Positions 1 through 7,210 of a stretch of DNA of 64,000 nucleotides are shown here, piece after piece. Origin of the DNA: JAFAFN01 sp963707555 (lineage in GTDB: Bacteria; Actinomycetota; Acidimicrobiia; Acidimicrobiales; Microtrichaceae); assembly GCA_963707555.1 (NCBI GenBank), contig CAVPQM010000004.1, forward strand, positions 62,001-126,000, given 5' to 3'. Under the pieces are notes generated by a model. That model was not told the origin of the DNA and ran no database searches. It saw only the letters and a list, made by a program, of their open reading frames with translations. Position 1 is the first letter of the stretch. Each line of letters begins with the position of its first letter. Both the position numbers and the translations under genes were made by a program.

Positions 1-900
1 ACCACCGATGCGCCCACCGAAGCCCCCACCGATGCCCCCGCGGCGGTCAGCGAGCCCCTGTCACTCAACCCGATCCGCCGGCCCACGATCGACACCGACG
101 CCGCGGGCACCGAAGTGTCGGTCGGTGGTGATGCGCTGTCGGTCGCGGACCTGTCGGTCACCTACGGGGGCGTCACGGCGGTCAGTCATGTCTCGCTGTC
201 GGTGCGGCCCGGCAGCATCACCGGGCTCATCGGACCCAACGGCGCCGGCAAGACGACGACGATGGACGCCATCTGCGGGTTCACCCAGTGCGAGGGCCAG
301 GTGCAGGTCGGCGGGCGGGACGTCACCCGCCTCGCGCCCCACCGGCGCGTCGAAGCCGGGCTCGGCCGGACCTTCCAGGGCCTCGACCTCTACGAGGACC
401 TCACCGTCGAGGAGAACGTCGTCGTCGGTCAGTACGTGGCCGGCTCCGCTGCCTCGGCCGAGCACCTCGACGCCGTGCTCGGGGTGCTCGACCTGCGCGC
501 CGATCGGGAGCGCAATGTGGGCGAGCTCTCCCAGGGCCGCCGCCAGCTCGTGTCGATCGCCCGTGCGCTCGCCGGGCGACCGTCGGTGCTGCTGCTCGAC
601 GAACCGGCGGCCGGGCTCGACAGCTCGGAGAGCGAGTGGCTCGCCGACCGGCTCCGCGCGGTGCGCGACGCCGGCGTGACCATCCTGCTGGTCGACCACG
701 ACGTGAACCTGGTGCTCGGGCTGTGCGACACGATCCACGTGCTCGACTTCGGCAGCCTCATCGCGTCGGGCCCACCCGACGCGATCCGCAACGACGTCGC
801 GGTCAACCAGGCCTACCTGGGGACGTCACACGGTCGTGAGGAGACGCCGGCGCCGCCGCTGCCCGTCCGGCCCACGCCGCACCAAGGAGTGCCCTCGTGA
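1..900 (+). CDS. livG: LivG-type ABC transporter ATPase, 5' truncated by the window edge
   Basis: ATP-hydrolysing subunit of a branched-chain amino acid/carboxylate (HAAT-family) importer, acting on the cytoplasmic face. The Walker A sequence GPNGAGKT lies at 232-255; an LSQGRRQ signature, Walker B (VLLLDEPAAGLD) and the switch His (LLVDHD) follow in order. The frame is open to base 1 with no stop. A GTG at 115 could start an ordinary 261-residue LivG, but the upstream in-frame part reads as a Thr/Asp/Ala/Pro-rich linker. This suggests the ATPase is the C-terminal half of a permease-ATPase (LivM-LivG) fusion that begins outside the window. The stop overlaps the next gene by 4 bp (GTGA), implying translational coupling with the LivF partner. 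The ATPase identity is certain; the fusion is inference. Confidence 0.9.
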   Translation, partial: TTDAPTEAPTDAPAAVSEPLSLNPIRRPTIDTDAAGTEVSVGGDALSVADLSVTYGGVTAVSHVSLSVRPGSITGLIGPNGAGKTTTMDAICGFTQCEGQVQVGGRDVTRLAPHRRVEAGLGRTFQGLDLYEDLTVEENVVVGQYVAGSAASAEHLDAVLGVLDLRADRERNVGELSQGRRQLVSIARALAGRPSVLLLDEPAAGLDSSESEWLADRLRAVRDAGVTILLVDHDVNLVLGLCDTIHVLDFGSLIASGPPDAIRNDVAVNQAYLGTSHGREETPAPPLPVRPTPHQGVPS

Positions 901-1664
901 CCGCACCGACCGCTGCAGACACCTCGGACGAACCGACCGCCGAGGCTGCCGCCACCTCCGAACGCCTCCGGTGCGACGAGCTGTCGATCGGCTACGGCGA
1001 CCTCAACGTCGGCCGGGGCATCGACCTGGTCGTGCACCGCAACGAGATCCTCGCGGTGCTCGGCCCGAACGGCGCCGGCAAGTCGACGCTGCTGCTGACC
1101 ATCGGCGGGTTCCTGGCGCCGCTCGACGGTTCGATCGCGGTCGACGGCGCACCGCTGCGTCCGGGGTCGGCCCGCCGTGCGAACCGAGCGGGCGTGGTGC
1201 TCGTGCCCGACAGCCGAGCGCTCTTCACGCAGCTCACCGCGCTCGAGAACCTGCAGCTCGCCGTGCACCGTGGTGGTCCCGGGGTCGAGGAGATGCTCGA
1301 GCTGTTCCCCGCGCTCGGGCGGCGCACGAAGGTGAAGGCCGGGATGCTCTCGGGTGGCGAGCAACAGATGCTGGCGGTGGCGCGCTCGCTGGTGCAGTCG
1401 CCGAAGGTGCTGCTCATCGACGAGATGAGCATGGGTCTGGCCCCGGTGGTGGTCGAGTCGTTGATGCCCGTCGTGCGGCGCATCGCGGATGAGCACGACG
1501 CAGCGATCGTGCTCGTCGAGCAACACTTCCGCCTGGCGCTCGAGGTCGCCGACGACGCGGTCGTGCTGGTGCACGGCGACGTGACGCTGCACGGTCCGGC
1601 GGCCGAGGTCGCCGCCGACCCCGCCGCCCTCGAAGCCGCCTACCTCGGACATGCCCCGACCTGA
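897..1664 (+). CDS. livF: LivF-type ABC transporter ATPase
   Basis: Second ATPase of the branched-chain-type importer; LivF pairs with LivG to drive a LivH/LivM permease. It is 255 residues, normal for the family. Walker A (GPNGAGKST) begins at residue 56, the signature is LSGGEQQML, Walker B is VLLIDEMSMGLAP and the H-loop is LVEQH. The first 20 residues are an Ala/Thr/Glu-rich tail without family similarity. The GTG start overlaps the livG stop by 4 bp. The operon ends at a strong hairpin (1693-1725). The likely cognate binding protein is encoded convergently at 1752-3038. In this context the substrate may be the acid degraded by the neighbouring acyl-CoA genes rather than an amino acid; that is inference. 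Confidence 0.9.
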   Translation: MTAPTAADTSDEPTAEAAATSERLRCDELSIGYGDLNVGRGIDLVVHRNEILAVLGPNGAGKSTLLLTIGGFLAPLDGSIAVDGAPLRPGSARRANRAGVVLVPDSRALFTQLTALENLQLAVHRGGPGVEEMLELFPALGRRTKVKAGMLSGGEQQMLAVARSLVQSPKVLLIDEMSMGLAPVVVESLMPVVRRIADEHDAAIVLVEQHFRLALEVADDAVVLVHGDVTLHGPAAEVAADPAALEAAYLGHAPT

Positions 1665-1692
1665 TCCGCCGGGTGCCGGCCGGCCGGACGCG

Positions 1693-1725
1693 ACGGTGGG
1701 GCGGGGGAGGCCCCCGCCCCACCGT
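1693..1725. terminator. Perfect 15-bp hairpin between convergent genes
   Basis: Two 15-bp arms (1693-1707 and 1711-1725) match perfectly around an AGG loop. The stem is almost all G/C and has no T-tract on either side. It sits between the livF stop (1664) and the stop of the convergent binding-protein gene (1752), so it probably ends transcription in both directions. Confidence 0.7.
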
Positions 1726-1751
1726 TCGGGACGTCTCGACCGGCGGTCGAA

Positions 1752-3038
1752 CTACATCTTGAAGAGCGACGCCGCGTCGACGGGCACCGCGTCCTGGACC
1801 AGGCCCTCGTTGTCGAGCTCGCCGACGAAGAACGTCGCCGAGCAGACGTTCGGCATGATCGAGATCGCCGTGCCGTCGCAGGTGAAGGTCTGACCGTCGG
1901 CCAGCCACAGCGGCACGTCCTCGGCGGCCTTCATCTGAGCCATGACCGTGTCCTTGGTGACGTCACCGCTGAGCCCGTCCATCGCCCGGACCAGGTTGAG
2001 CACCGCCGAGGTGCCCGCTGCGATGCCCGCGCTCACCTGCGGGTCGGGGTCGATGTCCTCGTCGGGGGCGTACTTCCCGGTGATGGCGCCGTAGATCTCG
2101 GTGTCCTCACCCTGGCCGGTGCTGAGCGTGGTCAGGAAGGACCCGGCGAGCACGTCGCCGAGCGACTCGATGACCGTCGGGTCGACGCACGGGGCGATCA
2201 CGTACTTGGCGGTGTCGAGCGCGAGGGTCTGGTACGCCTGCAGGAACGAGGTGCAGAACGTGACGTCGCCCGTCACGCCGATGGCATCCGCGCCGCCGTC
2301 GATGGCTGTCTGGAGCTGCGGGAGCAGGTCCGGGGTGCCGGGTGCCGCGGTGATCGTCTCGAACTCGACGCCGGCGTTGCCGAACACCATGCCACCGAGG
2401 GACTCTGCGGCCTGCGTCGCCGAGGGGACGTCGATGACGATCATGGCGAACTTCTCGAAGCCTTCGTCCTTGGCGTGCTGGGCGAACGCCCCGAGCGAGC
2501 CGGGGTAGCCGCCGGTCAGGGCGAACGCCCCCGGAGCGGTGAGCTCGGCGGCGGAGTTGCCCGACAACGTGACGTAGGGGATGCCGGCGCCGGTGATGAC
2601 CGGTGCGGTCGCCTCGCCGAACCCGGTGAAGGGGATGGACACCGCGACGACGCCCTCTTCGACCATCTGGTTGGCGCAGTCCTGCGCGCCGGCGGGCGTC
2701 GCCTGGTTGCCGCAGGTGACGAGCTCGATCGGTCGTCCGCCGATGCCACCGAGGTACTCGTTGGCGTACTGGACGGCGATGTCGGCGCCGGTCTCGGTGA
2801 GGGCCGATTGCGAGCCGATGGCTTCGGCGCCGCCCTCGGTGATGAGCCCGACCTTGACGGGCTCACCCGTCGCCTCGTTCGGTTCGCCGAGCACCGCGTC
2901 GGGCGACTCGGTCGTGGTGGTGTCGTCGTCACCACCATCGGCGTCGTCGTCGCTGGAGCACGCTGCGACGGTGACGAGTGAGAGGGCGAGCAGTGTCGCG
3001 GCGAGCAGCCGCCAGACCGATGGGCGTTCGAGGGTCAC
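1752..3038 (-). CDS. Branched-chain-type ABC transporter substrate-binding lipoprotein
   Basis: Extracytoplasmic ligand-binding subunit (periplasmic-binding fold type I, Leu/Ile/Val-binding family), 428 residues. The N-terminus is a lipoprotein signal: a basic start, a Leu/Ala-rich segment and a lipobox ending TVAAC, followed by an Asp-rich tether. The body has the family's alternating domains (for example the GGIGGRPIELV and GVTGDVTF segments). The start is GTG at 3038, with AGGAGG 6 bases upstream deciding it. A TATACT hexamer lies about 100 bases upstream (3134-3143), giving a leader of roughly 90 nt. It is convergent with the livG/livF genes and probably their partner. The ligand cannot be predicted; the setting suggests a carboxylic acid feeding the CoA pathway. 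Confidence 0.88.
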   Translation of the reverse strand: MTLERPSVWRLLAATLLALSLVTVAACSSDDDADGGDDDTTTTESPDAVLGEPNEATGEPVKVGLITEGGAEAIGSQSALTETGADIAVQYANEYLGGIGGRPIELVTCGNQATPAGAQDCANQMVEEGVVAVSIPFTGFGEATAPVITGAGIPYVTLSGNSAAELTAPGAFALTGGYPGSLGAFAQHAKDEGFEKFAMIVIDVPSATQAAESLGGMVFGNAGVEFETITAAPGTPDLLPQLQTAIDGGADAIGVTGDVTFCTSFLQAYQTLALDTAKYVIAPCVDPTVIESLGDVLAGSFLTTLSTGQGEDTEIYGAITGKYAPDEDIDPDPQVSAGIAAGTSAVLNLVRAMDGLSGDVTKDTVMAQMKAAEDVPLWLADGQTFTCDGTAISIMPNVCSATFFVGELDNEGLVQDAVPVDAASLFKM

Positions 3039-3133
3039 GGGACCTCCTGCAGTTGTCAGGAGCGAACCCGACGCGCCGGAAGCAGCCTGTCGATGGCAGC
3101 CCGACGCGGCTCGTTCTCCCCCCTGGGTGAATT

Positions 3134-3143
3134 GAGTATACTA
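3134..3143 (-). promoter_or_regulatory. GAGTATACTC-like promoter element of the binding-protein gene
   Basis: Read on the minus strand this is AGTATACTCAATT, containing a near-consensus -10 hexamer TATACT. A TTGACC lies further upstream but with poor (22-base) spacing. It is the first of nine related elements found in the gaps up to 18.9 kb. Confidence 0.55.
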
Positions 3144-3186
3144 TTACGCTCGATCTCGCTCAGGTCAAGGACTTCGAGCCGAGGGG

Positions 3187-3972
3187 TCAGCGGTACTCGG
3201 GGGCCTTGTTCGTGCGCTCCGGTACCGGGGAGCCCTTCTCCCGGACGTTGCCGATGTTCGTGTAGGCCATGCCGTTCTGCAGCGCGATCGAGCGGCTCAT
3301 GTCGAGCGATTCCCAGATCGCGCGCACGGTGCCCTGGATCGCCTTCGGGTTCCGGCTCGCGATGTCGGCCGCGATGCCGTGCGCTCGATCGCGCAGCTGC
3401 TCGCCGGGCACGACCTCGGTGACGAGCCCGAGGCGCAGCGCGGTCTCGGCGGTGATGCGCTCCTCGGTGCCCATGAGCGCCCAGCGGAGCACGTCGCCGA
3501 GCGGCACCCCGCGGTGGAGCATGCCGATCGGTTCGAGCGCCGAGACGATGCCGCCGTTGGCGTGGGGGTCGAAGAACGATGCCTGTTCCGAGGCGATGAT
3601 GATGTCGGCCTCGTTGAGGAAGTACTGCCCACCGCCGGCGCACATGCCCTGGACCGCGACGACGACGGGCTTCCAGCAGCGGTGGTGCGACTTCGGCGAC
3701 AGCGTCTGGCCCGGGTCGAAGGTGTTCCACACGTTCGAGCTGAAGAACCACGTCGTGCCGCCGCGCACGTCCGCTCCGGTGCAGAACGCCTTGTCGCCGT
3801 TCGCCCGCAGCACCACGGAGTGCACCGAGTCGTCGTCGCGGACCGTCGCCCACGCCCAGCTCATCTCGGTGGCCATCTGGTCGTTCCAGGCGTTGTGCGC
3901 CTCTGGCCGGTTGAGGGTGATCGTGGCGACGTGGTCGTCGCTGACCTCGAACTCGATGGCCTCGCAGTGCAT
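3187..3972 (-). CDS. Enoyl-CoA hydratase/isomerase family protein (crotonase)
   Basis: Crotonase-fold enzyme of 261 residues that would hydrate or isomerise an unsaturated acyl-CoA. The N-terminus has the family's TITLNRPEAHNAWN strand-turn. The oxyanion-hole segments are FCTGADVRG and GMCAGGGQYF. The C-terminal trimerisation helices are present. The usual acidic catalytic residue after the second loop is not obvious, so hydratase versus isomerase, lyase or hydrolase activity is open. The ATG is preceded by GAGGAGCGAAC. It lies 84 bases downstream of the thiolase-like gene, separated by a short repeat, and is probably the third gene of the operon that starts at 5699. Confidence 0.88.
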   Translation of the reverse strand: MHCEAIEFEVSDDHVATITLNRPEAHNAWNDQMATEMSWAWATVRDDDSVHSVVLRANGDKAFCTGADVRGGTTWFFSSNVWNTFDPGQTLSPKSHHRCWKPVVVAVQGMCAGGGQYFLNEADIIIASEQASFFDPHANGGIVSALEPIGMLHRGVPLGDVLRWALMGTEERITAETALRLGLVTEVVPGEQLRDRAHGIAADIASRNPKAIQGTVRAIWESLDMSRSIALQNGMAYTNIGNVREKGSPVPERTNKAPEYR

Positions 3973-3987
3973 GTTCGCTCCTCGCAG

Positions 3988-4026
3988 TGCTGGGTGCTGG
4001 GTCTGGGTGCTGGGTCTGGGTGCTGG
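3988..4026. repeat. 13-bp tandem repeat between crotonase and thiolase-like genes
   Basis: The unit TGCTGGGTCTGGG occurs at 3995-4007 and 4008-4020, flanked by partial copies (TGCTGGG at 3988, TGCTGG at 4021). It lies in the intercistronic gap and looks like replication slippage. Confidence 0.75.
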
Positions 4027-4056
4027 ATCTTCGGCGTGGGCGGCGGGTCGGTGCGC

Positions 4057-5217
4057 TCAACGGGTGAGGAGGATGCAACCGGCGATCGGACCGCCGCCGG
4101 CGGACACCACGGCCACCTCGGGGTCGCCCGCGACCTGCCGTTCGCCGGCCGCGCCGCGGAGTTGGAGGCACGCCTCGTGGAGCACCCAGTAGCCGTGCAT
4201 GCGGCCGGCGGACAGCTGACCGCCGTAGGTGTTGAGCGGCAGCTCGCCGTCGAGCGCGATGCGTCGGCCGCCTTCGACGTAGGGGCCGCTCTCGCCCTCG
4301 CCGCAGATGCCGAGGGCCTCGAGCCAGGCGAGGGTGAGGAACGTGAACCCGTCGTAGAGCTCGGCGACGTCGATGTCGGCCGGGGTCAGCTCGGTCCGGC
4401 TCCACATCTGCGCGGCCGCCTCGATCGACGCCATCTTCGGGTAGTCGGGCCGGTTGATCCAGCCGCTCGCGCCGGGGGCGCCGCCCATGGCGGCCACTCG
4501 GATCGGAGGGTGGGGGCAGTCCGGCCCGTGGTCGGCCGCGGACACCACGACGGCCACCGATCCGTCGACGGGGACGTCGCAGTCGTACAGCCCGAACGGC
4601 GTCGAGACCGGTCGGGCCGTCAGGTAGTCGTCGAGCGACATCGGGTCGCGGAACACCGCGAGCGGGTTGCGCGCCGCGTTCGTCCGAGCGTTCACCGCGA
4701 CCGCGCCGAGCTGCTCCTTGGTGGTGCCGTACAGGTGCATGTGGCGGTTGCAGTGCATGGCCAGCCAGTTCGCCGCCGAGTACGCGTGGTGGGCGAGCAG
4801 CGATCCGATGTCGCCCATGACGGCGGCAGCCTTCGCAGCCTGCTCGTCGGACACCTCGTCGGGGGGCGGTTGGATCGTGCCGCCCATCATCTGCACCGTG
4901 CGGTACACCAGCACGTGACGGGCACGACCCTCGGCCACGGCGAGGAACGCGGCCATCACCGGCGAGAGCAGACCGCCGGTGTCGAACCCGCCGCCGCGGT
5001 AGGTCGGCGAGACGCACAACGCGGCGGCCACCTCGCTCACCGGGGTGTCGCCCATGGTCGACATGCCGTCGATGTCGGCCGTCGTCAGCCCCGCATCGGC
5101 GATCGCGGCGCGGCTCGCCTCGAGGGTCAGCTCGAGCGGGTCGACGCCGAGCCGTCGACCGATGCGCGACAGGCCGAGCCCTGAGATGATCGCCCCGGTC
5201 TCGGGCGCCGCGTTCAC
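4057..5217 (-). CDS. Thiolase-superfamily (lipid-transfer/SCP2-thiolase-like) protein
   Basis: A 386-residue thiolase-fold protein of the non-specific lipid-transfer type. In actinobacterial steroid catabolism, relatives such as Ltp2 work with a DUF35 partner as retro-aldolases that release a small acyl-CoA; others are true thiolases. The start is GTG at 5217, overlapping the stop of the upstream DUF35 gene by 4 bp (GTGA). That tight coupling argues for a heteromeric complex. Visible segments are GLGLSRIGRRLG near the N-terminus, ADIDVAELYDGFTF in the middle (the Tyr-rich motif of the lipid-transfer branch), and NTYGGQLSAGRMHGY with a terminal His-Glu-Ala region. A longer in-frame start would run antisense through the DUF35 gene and is rejected. 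Family is sure; reaction is inferred. Confidence 0.87.
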   Translation of the reverse strand: MNAAPETGAIISGLGLSRIGRRLGVDPLELTLEASRAAIADAGLTTADIDGMSTMGDTPVSEVAAALCVSPTYRGGGFDTGGLLSPVMAAFLAVAEGRARHVLVYRTVQMMGGTIQPPPDEVSDEQAAKAAAVMGDIGSLLAHHAYSAANWLAMHCNRHMHLYGTTKEQLGAVAVNARTNAARNPLAVFRDPMSLDDYLTARPVSTPFGLYDCDVPVDGSVAVVVSAADHGPDCPHPPIRVAAMGGAPGASGWINRPDYPKMASIEAAAQMWSRTELTPADIDVAELYDGFTFLTLAWLEALGICGEGESGPYVEGGRRIALDGELPLNTYGGQLSAGRMHGYWVLHEACLQLRGAAGERQVAGDPEVAVVSAGGGPIAGCILLTR

Positions 5218-5699
5218 GCTGCCTCGCTGTCCGTCGGGCTGCTGTCCGTCGGGCTGCTGGCCGTCGGGCCGGTGGCGGGGTGAACGCGGGCAGCCGGGTC
5301 GCCCACGAGGACGAAGACGGGCACGAACACGTCGTCGTGCTGTTCGAAGCACACCTGCACCGGTGCGCCGATCCGTACGTGGTCGGGGTCGCAGTCGACG
5401 ATGTTGGTCGGGACCCGGAGATCCGCCTGCTCGACCAGCTCGACCACCGCGATGACGTACGGCGGTGGGACGTCGGGGTGGTACTGCTGGTGGTTGACGG
5501 TGAAGGTGAAGACGGTTCCCCGACCGCTGACCGGCTCGGCGACGGCGTCGCCGCCGCACTGCTCACAGGTCCCGGTGGGTGGGTGCTGCCAGGTCCGGCA
5601 GGCCGTGCAGCGCTCGACGAGCAGCTGGCCGGCCGCTCCGCCGGTCCAGTACGGCCGGTTGGTCGCGGAGAGCTGCGGAAGGATCCGGGGGTCCGTCAT
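5214..5699 (-). CDS. DUF35/OB-fold zinc-ribbon acyl-CoA-associated protein
   Basis: A 161-residue protein with an N-terminal rubredoxin-like zinc ribbon (Cys31, Cys34, Cys45, Cys48) followed by an OB fold (about residues 55-135, GRGTVFTFTVNHQQYHP). DUF35 proteins are partners of thiolase-like enzymes in CoA chemistry, as in the ChsH2/Ltp2 retro-aldolase of cholesterol side-chain breakdown. Unlike ChsH2 it has no fused MaoC domain; a separate double-hotdog protein is encoded at 16473-17756. Its C-terminal tail is low complexity because of a 15-bp tandem repeat (5226-5270). The ATG lies 9 bases after a TATACT hexamer, so the transcript is probably leaderless or nearly so. It is the first gene of a three-gene operon. 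Confidence 0.87.
   Translation of the reverse strand: MTDPRILPQLSATNRPYWTGGAAGQLLVERCTACRTWQHPPTGTCEQCGGDAVAEPVSGRGTVFTFTVNHQQYHPDVPPPYVIAVVELVEQADLRVPTNIVDCDPDHVRIGAPVQVCFEQHDDVFVPVFVLVGDPAARVHPATGPTASSPTDSSPTDSEAA
5226..5270. repeat. Three 15-bp tandem units inside the DUF35 gene tail
   Basis: Units at 5226-5240 and 5241-5255 are identical (GCTGTCCGTCGGGCT) and the third (5256-5270) differs at two bases. They are in frame and encode the repeated Ser-Pro-Thr-Asp-Ser tail of the DUF35 protein, an expandable disordered end. Confidence 0.85.
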
Positions 5700-5707
5700 C
5701 GGGGAAA

Positions 5708-5717
5708 GAGTATACGG
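5708..5717. promoter_or_regulatory. Shared GAGTATAC element between divergent DUF35 and phosphotransferase genes
   Basis: The minus strand reads CCGTATACTCTTTC, placing TATACT 9 bases before the DUF35 ATG. The plus strand reads AGAGTATACGG, placing TATACG 9 bases before the phosphotransferase ATG at 5726. One self-complementary core could serve both divergent genes. Confidence 0.55.
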
Positions 5718-5725
5718 TATTGCGG

Positions 5726-7177
5726 ATGCGCGACCCGGCCCCTTCCTCCTCCAGTCCGTCGTCCTCCTCGCTCGCCCCGACCGTCGTCGCCTGGATCGAG
5801 TCGGTCACGGGCGGGACGGTGACCTCCTCGCAGCAGATCCCCGCGGGCGGCCGTGCCGGCTGGTTCGTCGACGTGCGCTCCCCGGACGGCACGCTCGAGC
5901 TGTTCCTCCAGTCGGGCCGCGGGCTCGGTGACGGGCCCAGCACGTTCCAGGGCTTCGAGGTCGAGGCCGAGGTCTACCGAGCGCTGCGGCCCCATGGCAT
6001 CCCGGTGCCCCGGGTGTGGGGTCTCGACACCACGCTCGACGTCCTGCTCGTCGACCGGATCGACGGCAGGGTCTGGTTCCACCCGCCGGCGACACCCGAC
6101 GAGGAGCTGAGCGTCGCGCAGGACTTCGTGCGCCATCTCGCCGCCTGGCACCGGACGGGCGCAGACGGGCTCGAGCTTCCGTCGTTCGGTCCGGTGCGCT
6201 CCTGGCGCGAGCACCAGCTCGACCAGCTCGACCGCAGCGACGCGCTCATGACCGCCGCGAGCGGCGGCGAGCGGCTCGACCCGCTCGTCGCCCACTCGAT
6301 GAGGTGGCTGCGCGAGCACGTGCCCGACGCCGAAGGGCCGGTCGTGTTGGTCCAGGGCGACACCGGGCCCGGCAACTTCTTGTATCGCGACGGCCGCGTC
6401 ACCGGCATCATCGACTGGGAGCTCGCGCACCTCGGTGACCCGATGGACGACATCGCCTGGCTGTCATGGCGTGCCACACAGCACGGCTTCACGAACTTCC
6501 CGGACCGCGTCCGCGAGTACGAGGAGCTCAGCGGGATCGACGTCGACGTCGCCCGGGTGCAGTACTACCGGCTCAACGCGTTCGGTCGACTCGGCCCGTG
6601 GTTCGGGTTGCCCTCGATGGGACGGCGCGCCGCGATGGGTCTCGACTCGGGTGAACCGCTCGAGGTCAACCGGGCGGCCGACGGCAGCGCGCTGATCCTG
6701 TCGACGCTGCACCGCCGCATGCGGCTCGACGCCACCAGCGACGCGATGGGTCTGGACCGTCCGTCACGTGACGTCGACGAGGCGCCCGAGCCGGAGCACT
6801 CGGGCATGTACGACTCGATCCTCGATCAGCTCCGCTCGATGGTCCCCCGCATCGAGGACCGCAGCGCGGCGAGCTCCGCCAAGGCGGTCGCCCGCCAGCT
6901 CAAGTACCTGCGCGAGCTCGACCGCAACGGCGAGCTGTTCGGTCGCCAGGAGCTCGACGAGATCGGCGAGCTCCTGGGCCGGTCGCCCACGTCGCTCGGC
7001 GAGGGCCGCGCTGCCCTCGACGAGGGGCGCGCCGCACTCGTCGACGCGGTGCACGACGGCGCCGTCAGCTTCGAGGACTACGTGGCGTACCACTGGCACC
7101 GGCTGCGCCGCGACGACCACCTGATGCGTCACGCTTCGGGCGCGCTCTACGAGCGCGGCTGGCCCGAGCTGGCCTGA
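5726..7177 (+). CDS. Aminoglycoside-phosphotransferase-fold kinase with C-terminal helical extension
   Basis: A 483-residue protein. The first ~330 residues have the APH/choline-kinase fold: the catalytic loop reads VLVQGDTGPGNFLY (catalytic Asp and Mg-binding Asn) and the metal-binding DWE follows in GIIDWELAHLGDP. About 130 C-terminal residues form a separate helical domain. Phosphotransferases of this type are commonly found among acyl-CoA dehydrogenase genes, as in the ACAD10/11 kinase domains that phosphorylate hydroxyacyl-CoA before elimination. An analogous role for a hydroxylated acyl-CoA is plausible here but unproven; drug resistance is unlikely in this setting. The start is ATG at 5726, just after the divergent promoter; an upstream in-frame TTG at 5720 is the alternative. 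Confidence 0.82.
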   Translation: MRDPAPSSSSPSSSSLAPTVVAWIESVTGGTVTSSQQIPAGGRAGWFVDVRSPDGTLELFLQSGRGLGDGPSTFQGFEVEAEVYRALRPHGIPVPRVWGLDTTLDVLLVDRIDGRVWFHPPATPDEELSVAQDFVRHLAAWHRTGADGLELPSFGPVRSWREHQLDQLDRSDALMTAASGGERLDPLVAHSMRWLREHVPDAEGPVVLVQGDTGPGNFLYRDGRVTGIIDWELAHLGDPMDDIAWLSWRATQHGFTNFPDRVREYEELSGIDVDVARVQYYRLNAFGRLGPWFGLPSMGRRAAMGLDSGEPLEVNRAADGSALILSTLHRRMRLDATSDAMGLDRPSRDVDEAPEPEHSGMYDSILDQLRSMVPRIEDRSAASSAKAVARQLKYLRELDRNGELFGRQELDEIGELLGRSPTSLGEGRAALDEGRAALVDAVHDGAVSFEDYVAYHWHRLRRDDHLMRHASGALYERGWPELA

Positions 7178-7210
7178 ACGCCGGGCGGGTGCGCAGGCCG
7201 ACGACGGGGA

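Noticed and set aside
5214..5559. An N-terminally extended 500-residue thiolase-like protein starting at 5559
   Set aside because: The extension is Arg/Pro-rich antisense-like sequence inside the DUF35 gene; the GTGA overlap at 5217 is the natural start.
5726..7177. An aminoglycoside-resistance gene
   Set aside because: The fold matches, but the C-terminal extension and acyl-CoA neighbours point to metabolic kinase relatives.
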